Positions 29,835 through 37,874 of a stretch of 64,000 nt of DNA are shown here, piece after piece (the first letter of the stretch is position 1; each line of letters begins with the position of its first letter). Origin of the DNA: Pseudomonas fluorescens (GTDB lineage: Bacteria > Pseudomonadota > Gammaproteobacteria > Pseudomonadales > Pseudomonadaceae); NCBI RefSeq assembly GCF_902497745.1, contig NZ_CABVHJ010000004.1, positions 274,528-338,527 on the forward strand. The letters are read 5' to 3'. Under the pieces are notes generated by a model. It saw only the letters and a list, made by a program, of their open reading frames with translations, made no database searches and was not told the DNA's origin. Position numbers and translations under genes: made by a program.

Positions 29835-30110
29835 ATGGCCAAAATCACTGTTGAGCGTGCCCACAACCTGGGCAAGGAAGCCGCCCGCGAGAAGGCCGAC
29901 AAGCTGGCGCAAAAACTCTCCGAACAATATGGCCTGGAGCCGCAATGGTCGGGTGACACCCTGAACCTCAAGCGCTCGGGCGTGAAAGGCGCGGTGCATG
30001 TGGCGGACGATTCGATCAAGGTCGACGTGGAACTGGGCATCATGATGTCGGCCATGAGCGGCATGATCAAAGCCGAGATCGAGAAGGCCCTCGACAAAGC
30101 GCTGGTCTGA
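29835..30110 (+). CDS. Polyhydroxyalkanoic acid system family protein
   Basis: A small 91-residue protein, MAKITVERAHNLGKEAAREKADKLAQKLSE at the start, matching the PHA_gran_rgn family found beside phasin genes in pseudomonads (the PA5062 position). The sequence is helical at both ends with a short beta-rich middle; no catalytic motif is visible and the role is not established to my knowledge. A GCAGGAG ribosome-binding site precedes the ATG. It lies upstream of phaI, separated by a REP doublet. Confidence 0.85.
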   Translation: MAKITVERAHNLGKEAAREKADKLAQKLSEQYGLEPQWSGDTLNLKRSGVKGAVHVADDSIKVDVELGIMMSAMSGMIKAEIEKALDKALV

Positions 30111-30138
30111 TCGCGATTTTTCGGTAACCCGAGATCCC

Positions 30139-30229
30139 CTGTGGGAGCGAGCCTGCTCGCGAAAGCGGTGCGTCAGTCGACTCGAATATTGACTGATACA
30201 CCGTTTTCGCGAGCAGGCTCGCTCCCACA
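30139..30229. repeat. REP doublet (outward-arm architecture)
   Basis: Arms CTGTGGGAGCGAGCCTGCTC and GAGCAGGCTCGCTCCCACA surround a loop containing CGACTCGAATATTGACTG. Lies upstream of phaI. Confidence 0.9.
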
Positions 30230-30359
30230 TTTTTTTTGTGGTGCTCCCTCTGTTTATGTCAGTTGTTAGGGTGCCGTTTCTAATTTTTCTGCCTACTTTG
30301 TGCCAGAGCCCGACACTTTCCCGGGCAGTTCCTCAAACCTTCTGCGCGTGAGGTGCACC

Positions 30360-30782
30360 ATGGCCAAAGTAATTTTGAAGAAAAAAATCGACGCTTCGAC
30401 TTCTGCTCTGAGCGACGTCAAATCCTATGCCCGCAAGATCTGGCTGGCAGGCCTGGGTGCCTACGCCAAGGTCGGCCAAGAGGGTAGCGACTACTTTCAA
30501 GAGTTGGTCAAGGCTGGTCAAAGTGTTGAAAAGAAAGGCAAAAAAGCCGTCACCGAAAAACTCGAAGCGGCCAACGCCGAGATCGATGAAGCCAAGAGCG
30601 AAGTGAGTTCTTTCAAAGGTCGCGTCGAAGTTCAGCTCGACAAGGTCGAGAAGGCATTCGACACCCGCGTAGCAAGCGCCTTGAATCGTATCGGCATTCC
30701 GTCTAAACATGACGTTGAGACACTCTCTGCTAAGCTCGATGAGCTGACGGCATTGCTCGAACGCGTCGCGCGAAAATCTTAA
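30360..30782 (+). CDS. phaI: Phasin PhaI
   Basis: A 140-residue PHA-granule surface protein. It is nearly all predicted helix, with the phasin block YARKIWLAGLGAYAKVGQEGSDYFQELVKAG near residues 24-54, then a charged coiled coil. The ATG at 30360 follows GTGAGGTG. The protein is closely similar to the first half of PhaF, encoded 10 bp downstream, showing an old duplication. Confidence 0.94.
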   Translation: MAKVILKKKIDASTSALSDVKSYARKIWLAGLGAYAKVGQEGSDYFQELVKAGQSVEKKGKKAVTEKLEAANAEIDEAKSEVSSFKGRVEVQLDKVEKAFDTRVASALNRIGIPSKHDVETLSAKLDELTALLERVARKS

Positions 30783-30792
30783 GGAGAACGGG

Positions 30793-31683
30793 ATGGCTGG
30801 TAAAAAGAACACCGATAAAGAAGGCAGCTCGTGGATCGGGAAAGTCGAAGACTACTCCCGCAAAATCTGGCTGGCTGGTTTAGGCGTGTACTCGAAGATC
30901 GACACTGACGGCAGCAAGCTCTTCGATACATTGGTCAAAGACGGCGAGAAAGCCGAGAAGCTCACCAAGTCCGCAGTCGGCAAAAAAGTCGATGCCGCCA
31001 AGGACTCCGCTTCTTCGGCCAAGTCGCGCATCAGCGGCGTGAAAGATCGCGCACTGGGCAAGTGGGACGAGTTGGAAGGGGCTTTCGACAAGCGCCTGAA
31101 CAGCGCGATTTCGCGCCTGGGTGTACCGAGCCGCAATGAGGTCAAGGCACTTAACAGCAAGGTCGACACACTGACCAAACAGATCGAGAAGCTCACCGGT
31201 CTGAAGGCTCAACCTGTGGCGGCGAAAACCGCTGCGGCAAAACCGGCGGCGAAAACCGCAGCGGCCAAACCAGCGGCAAAATCCGCTGCCAAGCCATTGG
31301 CTAAAGCTGCCGCTAAACCTGCGGCAAAAGCAGCGGCCAAGCCTGCAGCCAAAACCGCTGCCGCCAAGCCAGCAGCCAAAGCCGCCGCCAAACCGGTTGC
31401 TGCCAAAGCCGCTGCGAAACCGGCAGCAAAACCGGCAGCCAAAACTGCAGCGAAACCAGCCGCCAAGCCAGCAGCGAAAACCGCTGCCGCCAAACCGGCA
31501 GTGAAAAAACCGGCCGCGCCGAAAGCCGCAGCGCCGAAGCCAGCAGCACCTGCTGCAGCCAAACCGGCCACCGCGGCCACCCCGGCAGCACCGGTGAGCG
31601 CGTCGAACTCCGCCGCCGCACCGGCTCCAGTGGCTACCCCGACTGCTGCATCGACGCCGTCGACGCCAACCAGTCAGTCCTGA
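30793..31683 (+). CDS. phaF: Phasin PhaF with lysine/alanine repeat tail
   Basis: A 296-residue PHA-granule and nucleoid-associated protein. Residues 1-140 form the phasin domain (YSRKIWLAGLGVYSKIDTDGSKLFDTLVKDG), matching PhaI. From about 140 to 260 the chain is a long run of AAAKPAAK-type units, a histone-H1-like tail that in P. putida binds DNA and helps partition granules at division. A final Ala/Pro/Ser segment closes it. Tail repeat number is likely to vary between strains. A strong terminator follows. Confidence 0.95.
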   Translation: MAGKKNTDKEGSSWIGKVEDYSRKIWLAGLGVYSKIDTDGSKLFDTLVKDGEKAEKLTKSAVGKKVDAAKDSASSAKSRISGVKDRALGKWDELEGAFDKRLNSAISRLGVPSRNEVKALNSKVDTLTKQIEKLTGLKAQPVAAKTAAAKPAAKTAAAKPAAKSAAKPLAKAAAKPAAKAAAKPAAKTAAAKPAAKAAAKPVAAKAAAKPAAKPAAKTAAKPAAKPAAKTAAAKPAVKKPAAPKAAAPKPAAPAAAKPATAATPAAPVSASNSAAAPAPVATPTAASTPSTPTSQS

Positions 31684-31700
31684 TTCATCAGGGCAAAACA

Positions 31701-31732
31701 AAACGCCCGGCCTGCGAAGGTCGGGCGTTTTT
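31701..31732 (+). terminator. Rho-independent terminator of phaIF
   Basis: AAACGCCCGGCCT, loop GCGA, AGGTCGGGCGTTT plus TT. About 17 nt after the phaF stop. Confidence 0.9.
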
Positions 31733-31750
31733 GTATCTGAATTTCAACAG

Positions 31751-31943
31751 CCCCTCACCCTAGCCCTCTCCCAGAGGGAGAGGGGACCGACCGAGGTGTC
31801 TCACGCTATACGCCGACCTGAAAGACCTTATCGATTATGGATTCGGTAACGCACTGTCAGGTCGGCGTACTTCTACAGCATCCCCCAATCAGTCCCCTCT
31901 CCCTCCGGGCGGTCCGACGTTTCGGGAGGGCTAGGGTGAGGGG
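31751..31943. repeat. Dispersed repeat with CCCTCACCC ends (full-length reference copy)
   Basis: Starts CCCCTCACCCTAGCCCTC and ends GGGCTAGGGTGAGGGG. Within it, TACGCCGACCTGAAA near 31809 faces an inverted TGTCAGGTCGGCGTA near 31856, a second nested palindrome. Near the right end a GGCGGTCCGACGTTTCGG insert interrupts the terminal stem. It lies between convergent phaF and phaD. Confidence 0.85.
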
Positions 31944-31951
31944 CTTTTGAT

Positions 31952-32572
31952 TCAGTCGTGATCTTCAAGGTATTGCAGGGCCATCCGCTCCGTGGCGACC
32001 TTAACCGGCGGCAGCAAATGCGGCGCTACCAGCATCATGATCTGGTAAACAACCAGCCTGACCTCACCCTCACGATCCAGAATCCGCTGATAATCCAGCG
32101 AAAACAGCAACGTCATGGTGATCTGCTCCACCAACTGCCCCAACGCCTGGGTATCACTGACCAACTGCCCCGAAGCCTTCAACCGCGCCAACAGCGACGC
32201 CAGTGTGCGCTTCAGCGCATTGAGCAAATGGCGAATCCCCTTCGCCAGTTTCGGCAGCCGCCCGGCCAGGTTCGACAGGTCCTGAAACAAAAACCGATAT
32301 TGCGCCAACCGCTCGACGATCAAATGCAAAAACAGCCAGTAATCCTCCGGCGCCAATTCCACATCCGGCGGCGGATCGAGCAGCGGCGCCAGTTCATTCT
32401 GGAAGCGTTCGAACAACCCGAGAATCAGCGGTTCCTTGCCGTGAAAGTGGTAGTAGAGGTTGCCCGGGCTGATGCCCATTTCGTTGGCCACCTCCATGGT
32501 GGAGACGTTCGGCTCGCCCTTTTCGTTGAACAGTTGCAAAGCACATTCGAGAATCCGGTCGCGGGTTTTCAT
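31952..32572 (-). CDS. phaD: TetR-family regulator PhaD
   Basis: A 206-residue TetR-type regulator: an N-terminal helix-turn-helix (TRDRILECALQLFNEKGEPNVSTMEVANEMGISPGNLYYHF, about 3-43) and a helical ligand domain. In mcl-PHA pseudomonads PhaD activates the phaC1 and phaI promoters, probably responding to a CoA intermediate of fatty-acid oxidation. It lies 30 bp after phaC2 in the normal phaC1ZC2D order. Confidence 0.95.
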   Translation of the reverse strand: MKTRDRILECALQLFNEKGEPNVSTMEVANEMGISPGNLYYHFHGKEPLILGLFERFQNELAPLLDPPPDVELAPEDYWLFLHLIVERLAQYRFLFQDLSNLAGRLPKLAKGIRHLLNALKRTLASLLARLKASGQLVSDTQALGQLVEQITMTLLFSLDYQRILDREGEVRLVVYQIMMLVAPHLLPPVKVATERMALQYLEDHD

Positions 32573-32602
32573 CCAGTCTTCTTAGAAAAGTTCGGTTAAG
32601 CG

Positions 32603-34285
32603 TCAGCGCACACGCACGTAAGTACCGGGCGCGGCCTCCATCGGTGGATAGTTCGGGTTGCCGAGGGTGAACGATGTTTCGTGCTGCGCCCCGGAGCGTT
32701 GCTGAATCCATTCCAGCCACTGCGGCCACCAACTTCCGTCAACGTGCTTGCCGTCGTAATACCAGGCGCGCGGGTCGCTGCTCATCTTGCCGTTTTCGAC
32801 GTAGGCGGCTTTCGGGTTGCTCGGCGGGTTGAGAATGCTCTGCACGTGGCCGCTGTTGGACAGCACGAAACGCCGTTCGCCACCAAGTAGCAGGGTCGAG
32901 CGATACACCGCATCCCACGGGGTGATGTGGTCATTCATGCCGGCGACGCTGAAGCTGTCGACAGTGACTTTCTGCAGATCGATGGGCGTGCCGCAAACCT
33001 CCAGCCCACCCGGATGGGTCAGCGGGTTGTGCTTGAAGAAGTCCAGCAGGTCACCGTGAAATGCCGCCGGCAGACGGGTGTTGTCGTTGTTCCAGTAGAG
33101 GATGTCGAAGGCCGGCGGTTCTTTGCCCAACAGGTAGTTGTTGACGAAGTAGCTCCAGATCAAATCGTTGGGGCGCATCCAGGCGAAGATCCTGGCCATG
33201 TCGCGACCGTCGAGCACGCCTTTCTGATAGGAACGGCGCTTGGCGGCTTCGAGGGTTTGTTCGTCGGCGAACAGCGTGGCCGGGGTTTCGATCTGGCTGT
33301 CGAGCAGGCTGACCAGATAGGTTGCGCTGGAGACGCGGCGCAGTTGCCGCTTGGCCTGCAAATGGCCTTGCAGGGCGGCGATGGTCAGCCCGCCGGCGCA
33401 GGCGCCCATCAGGTTGACCTCGCGGGCGCCGGTGATCGCCCGACAGATGTTCATCGCTTCTTCCACTGCTTCGACGTAGGTCGACAGGCCCCATTCGCGA
33501 TGGCGCACATCGGGGTTGCGCCAACTGATCATGAAGGTTTGCAGGCCATTCTTCAGCGCGTACTGGACGAAACTGTTGTGCGGGCTCAGGTCGAAAATGT
33601 AGTACTTGTTGATTTGCGGCGGCACCACCAGCAGCGGCTTGGCGTACTGCTTTTCGCTCATCGGTCGGTACTGGATCAGCTCAAGCAGATCGTTGCGAAA
33701 CACCACCGAACCGGTGGTGGTGGCGACGGTCTTGCCGACCTCGAAAGCCTGTTTGGTTACCTGACGTGGCAGGCCGTCGTTGTGCAGCAGGTCATCGAAC
33801 AAATGGCTGAGGCCGCGCACCAGACTGTGCCCACCGGAGTTGAACAGCTCCTTGACCGCCAGCGGGTTGAGCAGGGTGTTGGACGGCGCCACGGCGTCGT
33901 TGAGCAGGGTGAAGGCGAAGTGCGCGCGGGCGCGATCGTCATCGCTCATGCTGCTTTCGTCGATCCAGCTTTTGACCTGCTTCTGCCAAGCCAGATAAGC
34001 CTGCAGGCTGCGCCGGTAAAACGGGTTCAGGCTCCACGCCGGATCCGCGAAACGGCTGTCGTTCGGATTGGTCGGGTGCAGGGTTTCGCCGAGCAGCACG
34101 CGGCCCAATTGACCGCCGAGTTTCAACGCGTGCTTCGCACTGTGAATCGGATTGCGCAGGCCATGGGCGGCGACGCTTCGCAAGGTCGAGATCAGGTCCC
34201 GGCCACGCAGACCGGTGATCGCACTTTGTGCGTTGATGAACACGGCGGGGCTGGGCACTCCGCCCGTCGCTGGTTTGTCGCGCAT
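32603..34285 (-). CDS. phaC2: Class II poly(3-hydroxyalkanoate) synthase 2
   Basis: A 560-residue medium-chain-length PHA synthase that polymerises 3-hydroxyacyl-CoA at the granule surface. The lipase-like box GACAGG carries the nucleophile Cys296; the catalytic Asp and His regions (NDNTRLPAAFHG and NSGHVQSILNPP) follow. It shares the whole length with PhaC1, but the two differ clearly, as expected for the ancient C1/C2 pair. It sits between phaZ and phaD. Confidence 0.95.
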   Translation of the reverse strand: MRDKPATGGVPSPAVFINAQSAITGLRGRDLISTLRSVAAHGLRNPIHSAKHALKLGGQLGRVLLGETLHPTNPNDSRFADPAWSLNPFYRRSLQAYLAWQKQVKSWIDESSMSDDDRARAHFAFTLLNDAVAPSNTLLNPLAVKELFNSGGHSLVRGLSHLFDDLLHNDGLPRQVTKQAFEVGKTVATTTGSVVFRNDLLELIQYRPMSEKQYAKPLLVVPPQINKYYIFDLSPHNSFVQYALKNGLQTFMISWRNPDVRHREWGLSTYVEAVEEAMNICRAITGAREVNLMGACAGGLTIAALQGHLQAKRQLRRVSSATYLVSLLDSQIETPATLFADEQTLEAAKRRSYQKGVLDGRDMARIFAWMRPNDLIWSYFVNNYLLGKEPPAFDILYWNNDNTRLPAAFHGDLLDFFKHNPLTHPGGLEVCGTPIDLQKVTVDSFSVAGMNDHITPWDAVYRSTLLLGGERRFVLSNSGHVQSILNPPSNPKAAYVENGKMSSDPRAWYYDGKHVDGSWWPQWLEWIQQRSGAQHETSFTLGNPNYPPMEAAPGTYVRVR

Positions 34286-34424
34286 GACTCAACACTCCTT
34301 CGTCTTCAGGCCAAAAACAAACTCACCGAACCAGAACACCATAGACGCTGTTGCGGGTTGCTGCCTGCGCGGCGTCCTGCCGCGCACTCTTTCTTGAAGC
34401 ACTGCATAAAGCCTGCCGCCGGCG

Positions 34425-35279
34425 TTAACCGCCGAGCGGTGTCGGATGCGGGTGCATCACTGCACGCTGACGTTCCTCCTGGAGGAATTTCATGATGATC
34501 GGCGCCACCGCTTCGGCGCGGGTAATCAGGAACAGATGACCGTCGTCGATGATGTGCAGTTGGGCGTTGGGAATGCGCCAGGCGAGCATGCGCATGTTGA
34601 TCAGCGGGATCAGCGGATCGTCATCGCCGGCCAGCACCAGCGTTGGCTGATGGATCTTGTGCAGCCAGTGAATGCTGGTCCAGCCGAGGCCGGCGAACAG
34701 TTGCCAGTAGTAACCGAGCTTGCCCGCCGAACGCACTTTCGCGGCGTGGCTGGCCGCCAGAGTCGGGTCGCGACGGAACGAGCCGCCGTAGATCAGCGGG
34801 GCGATGCGGATCACGTGGGAAGGCTGAATGTAGCGCCGTGGACTGGCCATCATCCACAGCACTTTCGGTTTGCCCGGCACCATCACGGCACCGGCCGCAG
34901 TCGCCGCCAGCACCAGTTTCTTGCAGCGCTCGGGGTAGTCGTAGGCGAACTGCTGCGCGAGTGCGCCACCCCACGACACGCCGATGACGTTGACCTGACC
35001 GTAGTCGAGGTAATCGAGCATCCGCGCTGTCAGCTTGGCCAGCCCGGGAAAGCGATACGGCCGGTTCGGCGTCGAGGAACCGCCGACACCGGGCACGTCG
35101 AAGGCGATCACTTCCAGATCCGGGTCCAGTGCCGCGACAAACGGAAACACCAGCTCCAGGTTGGCGCCGATGCCGTTGAAAATCAGCAAGGGCGTCAAGT
35201 GAGGCTTGCCGGGGCGTACCGCCGTGCGGAGGGTCTGGCCATCCAGATCGACGGTACGGAATATGAACGGTTGCGGCAT
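34425..35279 (-). CDS. phaZ: Intracellular PHA depolymerase
   Basis: A 284-residue alpha/beta-hydrolase that breaks down stored mcl-PHA at the granule. Nucleophile Ser102 lies in GVSWGG; Asp in LAGDDDPLIP and His in DDGHLFLI complete the triad. Location between the two synthase genes is the normal arrangement and supports substrate assignment. Confidence 0.95.
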   Translation of the reverse strand: MPQPFIFRTVDLDGQTLRTAVRPGKPHLTPLLIFNGIGANLELVFPFVAALDPDLEVIAFDVPGVGGSSTPNRPYRFPGLAKLTARMLDYLDYGQVNVIGVSWGGALAQQFAYDYPERCKKLVLAATAAGAVMVPGKPKVLWMMASPRRYIQPSHVIRIAPLIYGGSFRRDPTLAASHAAKVRSAGKLGYYWQLFAGLGWTSIHWLHKIHQPTLVLAGDDDPLIPLINMRMLAWRIPNAQLHIIDDGHLFLITRAEAVAPIIMKFLQEERQRAVMHPHPTPLGG

Positions 35280-35319
35280 GCTTCAGGCCCTGTGGATTTC
35301 AAGTACACCCCGCCCCCTG

Positions 35320-35403
35320 TGTAAGAGCCGCCGAAGGCTGCGATCTGTTGATCTTGATTTTAAAAACAGAATCAAAAGATCGCAGCCTGCGGCAGCTCCT
35401 ACA
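35320..35403. repeat. Palindromic repeat, GCCGAAGGCTGCGATC family
   Basis: GAGCCGCCGAAGGCTGCGAT and inverted ATCGCAGCCTGCGGCAGCTC arms, with GATCTTGATTTT between. Fills most of the phaC1-phaZ gap; second member of the family seen at 23491. Confidence 0.85.
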
Positions 35404-35421
35404 TTGGGCCGGGTGTGTCAG

Positions 35422-37101
35422 TTACCGCTCGTGAACGTAAGTGCCCGGCGATGCTTCACCCGCCGGATACGCCTTGTTGCCCAGTTTCAGCGGGGCCTTT
35501 TTCAGGTTGCCCGAGCGCTCGGCCTGCCATGCTTGCCAGTACAGCCACCAGGAGTCGGTGTGCTTGGTCGAGTTCTCTTGCCACTCATCGGCATTGGCCG
35601 CCATCTCTTCGCCGGTCATGTAACGCGATTTCGGGTTGCCCGGCGGATTCAGGATGCTCTGGATATGCCCGCTGCTCGACAGCACGAACTCGACTTTGCC
35701 ACCGAACAACTGCGCCGACTTGTAGCAGGACTTCCACGGGGTGATGTGGTCGTTGGTGCCGGCCAGCGAGAAGATGTCGGCCGTGACCTGCTTGAGGTCG
35801 ATCGGTGTGCCGCACACTTCCAGTGCATTCGGGCGGATCAGTGGGTTGTTTTTGAACATCTCGATCAGGTCGCCGTGGAACGCGGCGGGCAAGCGGGTGG
35901 TGTCGTTGTTCCAGAAGAGGATGTCGAACACCGGCGGTTCATTGCCGAGCAGGTAGTTATTGACCCAGTAGTTCCAGATCAAGTCGTTGGGGCGCATCCA
36001 CGCGAAGACCTTGGCCATGTCTTTGCCTTCGAGCACGCCGGCCTGGTACGAGTGGCGCTTGGCGGTTTCCAGGGTCTGCTCGTCGACGAACAGGGCGACG
36101 TCGCTGTCCAGCGTCGTGTCGAGCACGCTAACCAGCAGGGTGAGGGCATTGACCTTCTTCTCGCCGATCGCCGCGTAGTGGCCGAGCAGGGCGGTGCAGG
36201 TGATGCCACCGGAGCAGGCGCCGAGCATGTTCACGTCTTTGCTACCGGTGATCGCGGTGACCACGTCGACCGCTTCTTTCAGCGCGTCGATGTAGGTCGA
36301 CAGGCCCCATTCGCGCTGGGCCTTGGTCGGGTTGCGCCAGCTGACGATAAACGTCTGCACGTTATTGCGCAGGCAGAAGCGCGCCAGACTCTTGTCCGGG
36401 CTCAAATCGAATACGTAGAACTTGTTGATCTGCGGCGGCACCACCAGCAATGGACGCTCGTGGACTTGCTCGGTGATCGGCTTGTACTGGATCAGCTCCA
36501 ACACGTCGTTGCGGAACACCACCGCGCCTTCGGTCACGCCGAGGCTTTTGCCGACTTCGAACGCGCCCATGTTGACCTGGCTCGGCATGCCGCCGTTGTG
36601 TACCAGGTCCTTGGCCAGATGCGAGAGACCGTCGAGCAAACTCTTGCCGCCGGTTTCGAAAAAGCGTTTCACCGCCGCCGGATTGGCCGCAGTGTTGGTC
36701 GGGGCCATGGCTTCGGTCATCAGATTGATGACGAAGTGGCCGCGCGCGATGTCTTTGGGTGACAGGCTGCTGTCGTCGATCCAGGCATGGAGTTCCTTAC
36801 GCCACGCCAGATAAGTTTGCAGATAACGTTTGTAGAGCGGGTTCTGGCTCCACGCAGGATCGGCGAAGCGACGGTCATCGCCAGCCGGTTGCAGTTCGGA
36901 TTTACCAAACAACACGTTCTTCAGTTCGAGGCCGAAATGAGTGACGTGCCTGACGCTATGGATCGGTTGTCTGATGGCCTGTTTCAGCACCATACGAGCA
37001 GAGGCCAGCAGATCCTTTCCGCGTAGCCCAACGACGGGATTAAGCCCCAGGGTATTTTCCGAGGCTTGGTACTTCAGGTCATCGTTATTCTTGTTACTCA
37101 T
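35422..37101 (-). CDS. phaC1: Class II poly(3-hydroxyalkanoate) synthase 1
   Basis: A 559-residue mcl-PHA synthase. Catalytic Cys296 is in GACSGG; NNDTTRLPAAFHG and SSSGHIQSILNPPGNP carry the Asp and His. It is the first gene of phaC1-phaZ-phaC2-phaD. A sigma-54-like promoter lies about 130 bp upstream. Codons 3-6 (AAC AAG AAT AAC) create overlapping AAnAAnAA motifs next to the start, matching the known Crc control of PhaC1 translation in P. putida. Confidence 0.96.
   Translation of the reverse strand: MSNKNNDDLKYQASENTLGLNPVVGLRGKDLLASARMVLKQAIRQPIHSVRHVTHFGLELKNVLFGKSELQPAGDDRRFADPAWSQNPLYKRYLQTYLAWRKELHAWIDDSSLSPKDIARGHFVINLMTEAMAPTNTAANPAAVKRFFETGGKSLLDGLSHLAKDLVHNGGMPSQVNMGAFEVGKSLGVTEGAVVFRNDVLELIQYKPITEQVHERPLLVVPPQINKFYVFDLSPDKSLARFCLRNNVQTFIVSWRNPTKAQREWGLSTYIDALKEAVDVVTAITGSKDVNMLGACSGGITCTALLGHYAAIGEKKVNALTLLVSVLDTTLDSDVALFVDEQTLETAKRHSYQAGVLEGKDMAKVFAWMRPNDLIWNYWVNNYLLGNEPPVFDILFWNNDTTRLPAAFHGDLIEMFKNNPLIRPNALEVCGTPIDLKQVTADIFSLAGTNDHITPWKSCYKSAQLFGGKVEFVLSSSGHIQSILNPPGNPKSRYMTGEEMAANADEWQENSTKHTDSWWLYWQAWQAERSGNLKKAPLKLGNKAYPAGEASPGTYVHER
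37085..37095 (-). promoter_or_regulatory. Overlapping Hfq/Crc motifs at the phaC1 start
   Basis: On the coding strand AACAAGAATAA contains two overlapping perfect AAnAAnAA matches (AACAAGAA and AAGAATAA) beginning 4 nt after the phaC1 start codon. Repression of PhaC1 translation by Crc through this kind of motif has been reported in P. putida. Confidence 0.6.
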
Positions 37102-37226
37102 CTACGACGCTCCATTGTCCTGAGACGAGTACCCGGTTTTCTGCTGTGCAGTTCCACAGCCAATGCCAGGTACTACTGCTCGGGTGACCGTTAATTCTGC
37201 ATAGCTGCTTTACAGTCGTAGAGCAC

Positions 37227-37242
37227 TGCAGGGAACTTGCCA
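37227..37242 (-). promoter_or_regulatory. Sigma-54-type -24/-12 promoter upstream of phaC1
   Basis: On the minus strand TGGCAAGTTCCCTGCA has GG and GC exactly 10 nt apart and matches TGGCAC-N5-TTGC in its core. It points at phaC1, about 125 bp from the start codon. A sigma-54 promoter has been proposed before phaC1 in P. aeruginosa. The rest of 37102-37359 shows no other clear signal. Confidence 0.55.
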
Positions 37243-37359
37243 GCTCCATTGGTTACCCGAGTTTAATTTTTTTCGCAAGCGGGCCGATCCTCGGCCACAC
37301 AGCAGAGCATTCAAACAGATGAATTTAGAAAATGCCCTCTAATGAGCGCAAGGCACGGG

Positions 37360-37731
37360 CTAGAGCATCAGCTTGACGACTGACTCGTTCGGATCGCGGG
37401 TCTTGCCCGCCGCTTTGAGCTCGGCCAGATAATCGGCCCAGAGTGCGTCATGACGTCGCCCCAGCTCGTAGAGATAATCCCAAGTGAACAAGCCGCTGTC
37501 GTGACCGTCGTCGAAGGTCAGTTTCAGTGCGTAGTGACCAGCCGGTTCCAGCTTGCTCAGACCGACGTTGAGCTTGCCGAATTGCAGGATCGGTTTGCCG
37601 TGGCCCTGGACCTCGGCGGAGGGGGAATGCACGCGCAGGAATTCGGCGGGCAGTGTGTATTCTTCGCCGGACGCGTAGGTGAGCGTCAGGGTTTTCGAGG
37701 CTTTGTGCAGTTTGATGTCGGTGGGGATCAT
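37360..37731 (-). CDS. DUF971 (GBBH-like N-terminal domain) protein
   Basis: A 123-residue single-domain protein of the DUF971 family, related to the N-terminal domain of gamma-butyrobetaine hydroxylase. It reads MIPTDIKLHKASKTLTLTYASGEEYTLPAEFLRVHSPSAE, then DDGHDSGLFTWDYLYELG, the family signature. The ATG at 37731 is chosen because the open frame upstream crosses a REP doublet. It regularly lies between hslU and phaC1 in pseudomonads (the PA5055 position). Function is unknown; a link to Fe-S metabolism has been suggested for the family, which I cannot support from this sequence. Confidence 0.88.
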   Translation of the reverse strand: MIPTDIKLHKASKTLTLTYASGEEYTLPAEFLRVHSPSAEVQGHGKPILQFGKLNVGLSKLEPAGHYALKLTFDDGHDSGLFTWDYLYELGRRHDALWADYLAELKAAGKTRDPNESVVKLML

Positions 37732-37758
37732 GAGCAGGTATCCGTCTTGTGCGGAACC

Positions 37759-37850
37759 TTGTGGGAGCGAGCCTGCTCGCGAAAGCGGTGGTTCAGTCAA
37801 CACAAGGGTTGAATGTACTGCCGTCTTCGCGAGCAGGCTCGCTCCCACAG
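37759..37850. repeat. REP doublet (outward-arm architecture)
   Basis: Arms TTGTGGGAGCGAGCCTGCTC and GAGCAGGCTCGCTCCCACAG with a loop containing CAACACAAGGGTTGAATG. Between hslU and the DUF971 gene. Confidence 0.9.
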
Positions 37851-37874
37851 TTCCATTACATCTGTAAGTATGGC

